The notes below the pieces were generated by a model. The model was not told the DNA's origin. It worked only from the letters and a program-made list of their open reading frames with translations, and did no database searches. Shown here piece after piece: positions 57,501-64,000 of a stretch of 64,000 nt of DNA. Position 1 is the first letter of the stretch, and every line of letters begins with the position of its first letter. The position numbers and the translations under genes were made by a program. Source of the stretch: Manduca sexta (lineage: Eukaryota; Arthropoda; Insecta; Lepidoptera; Sphingidae); assembly GCF_014839805.1 (NCBI RefSeq), contig NC_051130.1:434001-498000 (forward strand), read 5' to 3'.

Positions 57501-59855
57501 CCGCGCTCGGACACCCGCTCGGCGCCTCCGGCTCGCGCATCACCGCGCACCTCGTGCACGAGCTGCGGTGAGCATGCGTAGGCGATAGCAGACACACTTC
57601 GTTACTCTTACTTCTTATCTTATACTCAACGTGAACGGCGGCGCCACCGCGCTCGGACACCCGCTCGGCGCCTCCGGCTCGCGCATCACCGCGCACCTCG
57701 TGCACGAGCTGCGGTGAGCATGCGTAGGCGATAGCAGACACACTTCGTTACTCTTACTTCTTATCTTATACTCAACGTGAACGGCGGCGCCACCGCGCTC
57801 GGACACCCGCTCGGCGCCTCCGGCTCGCGCATCACCGCGCACCTCGTGCACGAGCTGCGGTGAGCATGCGTAGGCGATAGCAGACACACTTCGTTACTCT
57901 TACTTCTTATCTTATACTCAACGTGAACGGCGGCGCCACCGCGCTCGGACACCCGCTCGGCGCCTCCGGCTCGCGCATCACCGCGCACCTCGTGCACGAG
58001 CTGCGGTGAGCATGCGTAGGCGATAGCAGACACACTTCGTTACTCTTACTTCTTATCTTATACTCAACGTGAACGGCGGCGCCACCGCGCTCGGACACCC
58101 GCTCGGCGCCTCCGGCTCGCGCATCACCGCGCACCTCGTGCACGAGCTGCGGTGAGCATGCGTAGGCGATAGCAGACACACTTCGTTACTCTTACTTCTT
58201 ATCTTATACTCAACGTGAACGGCGGCGCCACCGCGCTCGGACACCCGCTCGGCGCCTCCGGCTCGCGCATCACCGCGCACCTCGTGCACGAGCTGCGGTG
58301 AGCATGCGTAGGCGATAGCAGACACACTTCGTTACTCTTACTTCTTATCTTATACTCAACGTGAACGGCGGCGCCACCGCGCTCGGACACCCGCTCGGCG
58401 CCTCCGGCTCGCGCATCACCGCGCACCTCGTGCACGAGCTGCGGTGAGCATGCGTAGGCGATAGCAGACACACTTCGTTACTCTTACTTCTTATCTTATA
58501 CTCAACGTGAACGGCGGCGCCACCGCGCTCGGACACCCGCTCGGCGCCTCCGGCTCGCGCATCACCGCGCACCTCGTGCACGAGCTGCGGTGAGCATGCG
58601 TAGGCGATAGCAGACACACTTCGTTACTCTTACTTCTTATCTTATACTCAACGTGAACGGCGGCGCCACCGCGCTCGGACACCCGCTCGGCGCCTCCGGC
58701 TCGCGCATCACCGCGCACCTCGTGCACGAGCTGCGGTGAGCATGCGTAGGCGATAGCAGACACACTTCGTTACTCTTACTTCTTATCTTATACTCAACGT
58801 GAACGGCGGCGCCACCGCGCTCGGACACCCGCTCGGCGCCTCCGGCTCGCGCATCACCGCGCACCTCGTGCACGAGCTGCGGTGAGCATGCGTAGGCGAT
58901 AGCAGACACACTTCGTTACTCTTACTTCTTATCTTATACTCAACGTGAACGGCGGCGCCACCGCGCTCGGACACCCGCTCGGCGCCTCCGGCTCGCGCAT
59001 CACCGCGCACCTCGTGCACGAGCTGCGGTGAGCATGCGTAGGCGATAGCAGACACACTTCGTTACTCTTACTTCTTATCTTATACTCAACGTGAACGGCG
59101 GCGCCACCGCGCTCGGACACCCGCTCGGCGCCTCCGGCTCGCGCATCACCGCGCACCTCGTGCACGAGCTGCGGTGAGCATGCGTAGGCGATAGCAGACA
59201 CACTTCGTTACTCTTACTTCTTATCTTACCTTACTAATATTAAACTCAAATGTTAGGATATTTGTTTGAAGTAAACTCCGTGACCTTTAAACGGATTTGA
59301 ATAAAATTTGGCAACGGAGACCATATCCTGGATTAACATATAGCCTGCTTTTCATCCCAGTAATTTGCTCCCATGGAAAATATAAGAATTTTTTGTCTGT
59401 TTTTTTTTTTTAAGTTAGATCGCACTGACTTCGTATAGATGGTGCTGTAGACCATTATTATTTATGAACTTTGGTAGCGGTAAAGGTTTTTCACGAGGGT
59501 TTAAGTATTTTTTTTAAATTATTCAATTGTAGTAAATATAATACAAATTTAAATTCCGTTTGGATAATGTGCCCCTTAATAGCGGCTAGAATTATGTTTT
59601 AATGGACGCATGCTTATATAAACCGATCCGGAGAATATCCCTTATGATGTGTTTTGGAAGGTTTTTCTTTTTTCGAATGGTCTCTAGTAGGGTACAATTT
59701 ACAAAATATGTTACGCTCTCACAAATTTCCAACCCAAAAAATTACAAGTGTAATGATTGATTGTTCTGTGCAGACGTCGCGGCCTGAAGCGCGGCATCGG
59801 GTCTGCGTGCATCGGCGGAGGCCAGGGGATCGCCCTCATGATCGAGACTGTCTAA
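39503..59855 (+). CDS. ACAA2: 3-ketoacyl-CoA thiolase, mitochondrial (acetyl-CoA acyltransferase 2), complete, 8 exons
   Basis: Catalyses the last thiolytic step of mitochondrial fatty-acid beta-oxidation, giving acetyl-CoA and a shortened acyl-CoA. Exons: 39503-39521, 45261-45427, 45749-45880, 51717-51981, 52327-52502, 52821-53015, 53323-53477, 59774-59855; phases agree and give 396 residues (family about 397). The nucleophile is Cys94 in [11 protein letters not shown]; His352 lies in [14 protein letters not shown]; Cys381 lies in [10 protein letters not shown]. The N-terminus MSAAVKG...VGAKRTPFG is short, as expected for the uncleaved signal of this family. Intron 3 holds a copia element, and intron 7 holds 39 extra copies of the 3' part of exon 7. 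The donor used at exon 7 is the first of 40 identical ones. Fly orthologue is yip2 (from memory). Confidence 0.95.
40170..40490 (+). repeat. Interspersed retroposon family C, most complete copy
   Basis: Runs from 'TGTTTACTGGTGGTAGACC' through 'GCCAGTGTAACTACTGGACA', 'ATGGGCGGTCGTATCGCTTA' and 'GCAAGCTCGTCTCGTCATTC' to an A-rich tail. Other copies or fragments occur at 6500, 13479, 27390 and 32715. Probably a SINE or a truncated LINE tail; source unknown. Confidence 0.7.
41160..41470 (+). mobile_element. SINE family B, followed by an inverted fragment
   Basis: 41160-41310 is collinear with 44030-44170 and carries a degraded tRNA-like B box (GGGTTTGATTCTCGGGTCGG). From 41395 to 41470 a second fragment of the same family runs in the opposite direction, so two insertions or a rearrangement. 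Confidence 0.65.
42210..42533 (+). mobile_element. SINE family A, full-length reference copy
   Basis: Starts near 'CCTAGTTGGGTGTGGAACGG', has a B-box-like 'AGCTTCAAATCCCAAGGGC', the conserved body ('GAAGGAAAACATCGTGAGGA', 'GGCCAGCGTGGTGGACTAAG') and ends in (TAT)n repeats. Pol III-type box plus short-motif tail indicates a tRNA-derived SINE. At least seven copies or fragments occur in this window. Confidence 0.8.
42853..43380 (+). mobile_element. RTE-like retroposon tail, longest copy
   Basis: From CTAGCTTTTTCCCGCGCCTC through 'GCCAAATTTCATCTTACTAC', 'TTTTGTTTTATAATATATTT' and 'CCCGTTTTTGCAACATGTTT' to 'AACAAACAAACTCTTCAGC'. Collinear with 18175-18620. No intact ORF. Confidence 0.7.
43715..43940 (+). 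mobile_element. RTE-like retroposon 3' fragment
   Basis: Starts 'ACTAATATAAATGCGAAAG' followed by 'TTTGTGAGGATGGATGTATG' and ends 'GCGGGCGAATCCGCGAGC' and 'AAAAGCTAGT'. These words mark a very common lepidopteran dispersed repeat. Confidence 0.65.
44025..44215 (+). mobile_element. SINE family B, reference copy
   Basis: Begins with a tRNA-like segment with a good B box (GGGTTCAAATCCCGGGTCGG at about 44053), then 'GATTTTCTGCTCAGTACCAG', 'GGCGATAGGCTCGCCCCCTA' and 'GTGGGTGCCCTGCGCCTCTG'. tRNA-derived SINE distinct from family A. Confidence 0.75.
44762..45000 (+). repeat. Interspersed repeat family D
   Basis: 'ATTACCCCTCGGCAGTCGAC' and 'GTGACGCACTTACGTGGGCC' blocks recur in part near 7595-7630, 13340-13420 and 27770-27880. 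Non-coding dispersed repeat of unknown class. Confidence 0.5.
46403..46663. mobile_element. 261-bp foldback MITE, copy 1 (TA-flanked)
   Basis: Ends with CCCCCTTATTCAT and its reverse complement, and folds on itself through most of its length (for example GTGATAACAAG against CTTGTTATCAC, and GCCGTTGTGATTGGC against a later near complement). TA (TAA) flanks both ends. A reverse-oriented copy of the same length sits at 51131-51391. Non-coding; TA duplication suggests a Tc1/mariner-type donor. Confidence 0.8.
46815..47018 (-). repeat. Copia 3' LTR
   Basis: 204 bp, TG...CA on the plus reading. It preserves the empty site (GACTATAAATA) of the MITE that interrupts the other LTR. Confidence 0.9.
46991..50233 (-). 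pseudogene. Copia pol remnant (protease, integrase, RT, RNase H), frameshifted
   Basis: Three overlapping minus-strand frames. 49445-50233 has the aspartic protease motif IDSGAS, the integrase H-H-C-C zinc segment (WHQRMGHL...CISC) and the first catalytic Asp. 48271-49467 continues the integrase core with its catalytic Glu region ([10 protein letters not shown]) and the start of RT. 46991-48337 has the RT motif YVDDILYL and RNase H CDADWATN, and runs 28 nt into the 3' LTR. Frame changes near 49450 and 48300 break the polyprotein. Confidence 0.92.
47019..47030 (-). other. Copia polypurine tract
   Basis: On the minus strand TCCAGAGGAGGG lies directly before the 3' LTR, the place where plus-strand DNA synthesis of a retroelement is primed. 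Confidence 0.65.
50215..50995 (-). pseudogene. Copia gag remnant, broken
   Basis: 50588-50995 is the N-terminal capsid-like part with '[12 protein letters not shown]' typical of copia Gag; it stops at 50588. 50215-50553 resumes with the C-terminal part, which has a CCHC zinc knuckle ([14 protein letters not shown]). The two parts are not in one open frame, and a further shift separates the second from the protease frame at 50233. Confidence 0.88.
51085..51098 (-). other. Copia primer-binding site (initiator tRNA-Met anticodon arm)
   Basis: The 14 plus-strand bases CTGGGCCCATAACC next to the 5' LTR equal the anticodon arm of initiator tRNA-Met (CAU anticodon inside), so the minus strand is complementary to the tRNA interior. 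Copia is known to prime from a half-tRNA fragment in this way. Confidence 0.75.
51099..51565 (-). repeat. Copia 5' LTR, interrupted by a MITE
   Basis: 204 bp of LTR sequence with a 261-bp MITE plus TA duplication inserted after position 51130. Outside the insertion it is virtually the same as the 3' LTR, pointing to a young copia insertion. Confidence 0.9.
51131..51391. mobile_element. 261-bp foldback MITE, copy 2, inside the copia LTR
   Basis: Same family as 46403-46663 in the opposite orientation, with the same length. The intact 3' LTR gives the pre-insertion sequence, showing a TA duplication (51129-51130 and 51392-51393). Confidence 0.85.
53389..59228 (+). repeat. 146-bp tandem array derived from ACAA2 exon 7 (40 copies)
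   Basis: Unit starts at 53389 inside exon 7 and comprises the 3' 89 bp of that exon, the donor GTGAGC and 57 bp of intron. Copies follow head-to-tail at 53535 and 53682 (both 147 bp, sharing one inserted T), then every 146 bp from 53829 to the last at 59085, which lacks its final two bases. By eye the 146-bp units are identical. None of the extra copies has an acceptor immediately before the exon-derived part, and reading on past any donor meets TGA at once, so they are predicted to stay in intron 7. Confidence 0.97.
59235..59395 (+). mobile_element. RTE-like dispersed repeat fragment
   Basis: 'ACTAATATTAAACTCAAATG', 'TTAAACGGATTTGAATAAAA', 'GGATTAACATATAGCCTGCT' form the usual sequence of the lepidopteran dispersed repeat seen at 43715. 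It lies directly after the tandem array. Confidence 0.6.
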
Positions 59856-59884
59856 ATATCCATCTACTGTAGCTGATATAGATC

Positions 59885-60130
59885 GGCAGTATACTCGTAC
59901 TTACTCGTATACGCTCGTACGTACTCGTATGCGCTCGTATGTACTCGTATACGCTCGTGTGTACTCATATGCGCTTGTGTGTACTCGTTTACGCTCGTGT
60001 GTACTCGTTTACGCTCGTGTGTACTCGTATACGCTCGTGTGTACTCGTTTACGCTCGTGTGTACTCATATGCGCTTGTGTGTACTCGTTTACGCTCGTAT
60101 GTACTCGTACACCCTCATATTTACTCATTT
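59885..60130. repeat. 20-bp minisatellite in the ACAA2 3' flank
   Basis: About twelve imperfect copies of GTACTCGTATACGCTCGTGT. It starts about 30 bases after the ACAA2 stop and before the first AATAAA, so it is probably transcribed in the 3' UTR. Because the unit is not a multiple of three, all three plus frames stay open for a while, giving spurious ORFs. Confidence 0.9.
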
Positions 60131-60422
60131 ATTGAGTAGGTTAACAGTCATCATAAAATTTGGACTATTTGAACTAACTAACTATTGGAAAGTGATAAAG
60201 TCGTATAACGAGCGTGTAAAACTAGTTTATGCGAGCGTATACTGTCAATACACTATTCCATACCATAAATTATAATAGGTACATTAAATTATCGACCAGC
60301 TTGTAACTTTAATAGTAACACAAATAATTGAATGGTGCTGAAAATGAGATAATATTTTCTTATCTATTGTTATTGTTATTTTAAATGTTGTACAGGTATA
60401 AGTAAAGTAATACTTTTAAGTG

Positions 60423-60597
60423 AATAAAAAGTGATTTACCACTTAAATTGTATAGATTATAATCAATTTATAAAAATCTGTTAAATATTATTACAAAAAA
60501 TGTATTATCTACCTACCACTAATATTTGTTTAAATAATATTGTTCAATAATTGTTACAGAACAATATTTTTGCGATTTTATGGTTTTTATAAATAAA
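60423..60597 (+). terminator. Candidate ACAA2 polyadenylation signals
   Basis: AATAAA at 60423-60428 and 60592-60597. The second is followed within 30 bases by a T-rich stretch. Either would put the 20-bp minisatellite in the 3' UTR. Confidence 0.5.
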
Positions 60598-60777
60598 TCA
60601 TGTACAATTTATATTTTGTTTTATTTTGTCAGTCTACAAAACTATGCTGTATATTGGTTTGTCTGCCCGTGTACTACAAGGCCAAGATTAATCGGTTTTT
60701 GTACACCACAATTTAAATTTTCATAATTAAAATGTTAGTTAACAAAATTCCTGCAGCTGATGATGATAAATATGTTA

Positions 60778-61065
60778 GAACGGCGATCTAGGTTGGGTCC
60801 GGACTGCCGAGACGCAGGTTCAAATCCCAAGGACACACACCTCTGACTTTTCTAAAATTATGTGTGTATTTCTTTGTGAATTATCGCTTGCGGTGAAAGA
60901 AAACATCTTAAAGAAACCTGCATACCTGTGAAGTTCTTTATAGGAATTTTGAGGCTGTTTGAAGTTTACCAACCCGCACTAGGCCAGCGTGGTAGACTAA
61001 GACCTAATCCTTCTAAGTGGTCGAGGAAGCCCGTGCCCAGCAGTGGGACAGTATATTATTCTTTG
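60778..61065 (+). mobile_element. SINE family A copy with clear B box
   Basis: 'CTAGGTTGGGTCCGGACTGC' head, B box GCAGGTTCAAATCCCAAGG, then the full body and 'CAGTGGGACAGTATATTATT' end, collinear with 42210-42533. Confidence 0.8.
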
Positions 61066-61439
61066 CTATTGTATAATTACATGAAATGCGCGCGAAAACA
61101 TCTAAAGGCTATTTCCTTACAAATGATAGCCGTTCTGAATTCTGATTGCAAGACGCGGGAAAATGGGAAGTGTTGCAAGGAATCTTTAAGATGGATGTTC
61201 ACATTTAAACTTTTTCGTTTAAATGTTATAAACATAACCACCATTGCCCGCTGATTCCCGATACCCGTTTCTCTTTTGTCATTGGTTTCTTCCTTCATAT
61301 CTAAGAACGCTGTGACATTTTGCCACACGGACTTTACATTATATGAGACGACTTATAACCAATTGGTAATAACTTTTGGCGCACAAATTTGGTCCTGATG
61401 TCCGATCTAAGACTAACTATAATGGTTAATGTCTTTGGC

Positions 61440-61458
61440 GGGAGGGGGACGGGACGGG
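61440..61458 (+). other. G-quadruplex-type motif
   Basis: GGGAGGGGGACGGGACGGG: four G-runs of three or more separated by one or two bases, which meets the usual quadruplex pattern. Isolated in AT-rich spacer DNA. Confidence 0.6.
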
Positions 61459-62386
61459 ACGAACTAGAGTGCGTTGGGCTAATATTTAAGCGATGCCAAC
61501 ATATTATACAGGAAACTGGTTATTATTGATGCTACTTTATGTGATAATTTAATCAACTTCCAATTGTCTCTGTGTAAGCTTAAAAATAGATGATATCTGT
61601 ATAGAAATTTAAAACCCTTACAGAAGTTCGGACTCCGTTCTAATAACGCTTCTAATGCTAGTATGATAAGGTCCACAAAATCAAACAGAAGTCTCAAATG
61701 TGTTAAGAAGAGCAAAATCCACCTTTTTTGTTTTTTTAGTTATACGATCTTACCCCCCCCCCCCATGAGAGACACGAACTTGACCCCTTATTTGTGTATA
61801 AAAAAAAAATCTTTGGCGGTACCTAAACCATTTGTTATGATTTTGTTAAGAAATTGTATCTCAACTAATTTGAGCCAACCAACCTCGATCTCGACTAGTT
61901 TGTTCTACATACGAGACGATTGCGTCGCTAACGACAAATCCAAAGGACAAACCGGACAATCATGACTACTGGCAATCAGAATAGAATAAATTGAAGTTGA
62001 TGACTCCTTCGTTTTAGGACGGAAATCAAAAAGTATTCTTTTACAAGCACCCCCTTTTAATATGTTGGTAAATATCTAAAATATTTTTCATTTATGTTTT
62101 CAAATATTGATAAAGTTAATTAAAAACTGTTATGTTATATAGAAAAATCAAAACACTATTATTCAAATATTGAATTTTTTTTTAAACTTCCCCCTTAGAC
62201 GTCTTTTTAACTTTAATTAAACGTGTCGCTTCTTGAAGCATACTTTCTGATCCGTGGGAGCCATTGCGGAATAACAATGCATGGCGATACGAAGGATTTA
62301 AAATATTACATCTCCTTTAATACCGTAGATGGTGGCTGTACAGTTCGGACGTGTTTTAAATATTAGTTTTAAAAAAAACATTAATA

Positions 62387-63556
62387 ATGGCCGTGGTGTT
62401 GAATAAAGGTAATTTTTATGCGTAATTAATTTTAATGTTTTTATTTTCTTCGCATTTGTTTAGTTTTTTTTTTAAGTTTGGATAAGGACGCAGTTCGGTT
62501 ATATGTCGCGAGCGGTTGTTTTTCTATCGCAAAACTGCTTAACGTACACGTTTTAGGTAGTTGTTTACAGACTGCAAGGAATATGGGCTTCGTGAAAACA
62601 GTTTGTGTTACTCTACTTCTAAGAAACAGAAAAAAACTAAATGTCCTAAACCTGGGAACATTCATCCGCTCACCAACCAAAGATTTCATAGAGGTTTCTA
62701 TTGTAAAAAATATTAAGATTTAAGAGAACATCGTCAATAATAGTTTTATTACTATAGAATTTAAGTTTAGATACTTGTAAGAACTGGAAGAAGTCTACTA
62801 CCACTAAAAATGTTTAGTGTAAACAATCATGGGAATTAGACTTCTGTACGTTTTGAAGTTTGCAGAACTTATGGTGAGACGCATGTGTATAGCATAGTTA
62901 AGTTTAGCAAAAAAACTTGCAGAAGTTATCTTCCACAAGCTATTTCTACAGTGTGAGTACGAGTTACCTATCGTAAATTTAAAGATACAGGTTGAATTGT
63001 ATGCTCGTTTGCCCGTTTACAGGCAGAAGCGGCCCTTGAGGGGCAAACCGGGCAACAGCTCGGCGCCGCGCGCGGTTTCCTTGAGGTCAATTTTATCGTC
63101 TTACCGATTAAACTGTTACAATCGGAAAGCTTTTTGGGGCCACAGTTTCGATTTGGGTTATCGAATCCATCACAAATAAAACGTTAAATAGCGCAAGAAT
63201 TTCGATATGCGTTTACACTTACACTTTATAGCAATATTTAAATAATTCTATACCTATACATGCGACTCCCCGCAAATTCTGCTAGCCTCCAAATTTGCAG
63301 AACTCATTGCCGTCATTGTTTACGTGGTAAAAATTACTTGCGGAATTCATCTTCTACGCGGTTTCTTGGTAATGTAAACCTCGCTGAATATATCCCAGGT
63401 GTGTACATAGTGGCGGGGAAGCGCACTGCGATCGGTAAGTACGGTGGTGTGCTTCGAGATGTAAAGCCTCAGGACCTGTTCGCTGCAGCAGCGAGGGCGG
63501 CGTTCGAAGCCAGTGGAGTCCCACCAGAACTCGTCGACACTGTTAACATAGGGCAG
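62387..63556 (+). CDS. Second 3-ketoacyl-CoA thiolase (ACAA2 paralogue), first two exons
   Basis: Exon 1 62387-62408 (MAVVLNK plus one base) and exon 2 63399-63556 join in the same phase as exons 1 and 2 of the upstream ACAA2 gene, giving MAVVLNKGVYIVAGKRT... followed by GKYGGVLRDVKPQDLF and ELVDTVNIGQ, the thiolase N-terminal domain. The exon 2 donor (CAG then GTAAAT) falls three codons earlier than in ACAA2. The catalytic residues would be beyond the window end. Same strand and 2.5 kb downstream of ACAA2, so a tandem duplication. Exon 2 is also open upstream through the intron to an ATG at 63260 (see findings). Confidence 0.85.
62409..63398. other. Intron 1 of the second thiolase
   Basis: Includes an apparent internal duplication: 62829-62940 and 63260-63355 share 'TTTGCAGAACT' and 'ACTTGC(A/G)GAA(G/T)T(T/C)ATCTTC' in the same order. 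A GC-richer segment at 63015-63085 follows a good acceptor but has no partner donor. Confidence 0.45.
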
Positions 63557-64000
63557 GTAAATATAACTTCACCTTTTACCTTTTTGTAATTAACTCTTAG
63601 TATACAGAAGTTTTTGTATCATACTTATTTCTTAAAGAATTAAAATCCACTTAAACTATCATTTTCATAAGTATTTTTTTGCTATTTTCGTTAGTGAATT
63701 CATGAAATTGAACTATTATATGCAGATGATATCTAATATTTATTATAACCTTAATGAAATCATGTCTAGTTATGACAATTGCTGCAGTAGCTGATTTAAT
63801 TAGGTTTTAATTACGATTAATTGCAAACCGGTTTTGTAACTCCGAGGTACCTTCTCTGCCATGTCATAGAAAAAACTGGTTTCTTACCTTGCCGTAGAGT
63901 TATCATTAATGAAATCCAAATCCATATAAGTCCTTTAATGTTTTTATCTTATTGAGGAAAACAAACAGATGTCGATGAGTACCTAAGTACATATATAACA
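63557..64000. other. Intron 2 (start) of the second thiolase
   Basis: AT-rich intron running off the window end; nothing recognisable. Confidence 0.5.

Larger units (their letters stand above)
59856..62386. other. Spacer between the two thiolase genes
   Basis: Contains the ACAA2 3' end, a 20-bp minisatellite, poly(A) signals, a SINE A copy and a G-run motif. Open stretches at 61663 and 62478 have no recognisable domain. The rest shows nothing I can name. Confidence 0.55.

Noticed and set aside
53238..59201. About forty overlapping 90-residue minus-strand ORFs across the tandem array
   Set aside because: They are the antisense of the exon 7 repeat, open only because the GC-rich exon has few stop codons in that frame; the protein has no domain and no start or splice signals.
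59929..60275. Three long plus-strand ORFs rich in Tyr/Val/Cys after ACAA2
   Set aside because: By-products of the 20-bp minisatellite; all three frames repeat the same pattern.
63010..63179. Possible exon after TTTACAG at 63014
   Set aside because: Opens GC-rich but drifts into AT-rich sequence, has no donor or homology, and is not needed between thiolase exons 1 and 2.

Overview
This is a eukaryotic window, most probably from a moth or butterfly (Lepidoptera). Exons are short with conserved GT-AG boundaries, introns and spacers are AT-rich, and the non-coding DNA is full of tRNA-related SINEs, RTE-type non-LTR tails, MITEs and a copia element. It is not a bacterial or viral region. There is no operon in the bacterial sense, although one cluster looks like a eukaryotic polycistron. 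All exon models were built by hand from splice signals, phase agreement and remembered family sequence.

Layout. 1-22911, minus strand: the 5' ten coding exons of the ubiquitin ligase Nedd4 (N-terminal leader, C2 domain, first WW domain, acidic/serine-rich linker); the remaining WW domains and the HECT domain would lie before base 1. 23991-29432, plus strand: a complete ten-exon CNOT11 (CCR4-NOT subunit), head-to-head with Nedd4. 30751-32524: a short LTR element with 205-bp LTRs, an internal minisatellite and a pogo-like insertion in one LTR. 33773-35507, minus strand: METTL23, SLIRP and ACBD6 as three intronless ORFs 3 and 16 nt apart with a poly(A) signal only after the last, so probably one tricistronic mRNA. 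35626-38740: a THAP-domain-bearing element with 17-bp inverted ends. 39503-59855, plus strand: a complete eight-exon mitochondrial 3-ketoacyl-CoA thiolase (ACAA2 type). 62387-end, plus strand: the first two exons of a second, tandemly duplicated thiolase.

The thiolase gene is the most unusual part. Intron 3 carries a 4.75-kb copia element with 5-bp target duplication, whose 5' LTR was later hit by a MITE. Intron 7 is filled by a 5.8-kb head-to-tail array of 146-bp units. Each unit is a copy of the 3' 89 bp of exon 7 (including the catalytic-histidine motif), its splice donor and 57 bp of intron. There are 40 copies counting the real exon, almost identical to one another.

Functionally the genes are housekeeping: ubiquitin ligation (Nedd4), mRNA deadenylation (CNOT11), arginine methylation, mitochondrial RNA binding and acyl-CoA binding (METTL23/SLIRP/ACBD6), and fatty-acid beta-oxidation (the two thiolases). 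SLIRP, ACBD6 and the thiolases all touch mitochondrial or acyl-CoA metabolism, but I see no evidence for a pathway cluster beyond the compact tricistron and the thiolase duplication.
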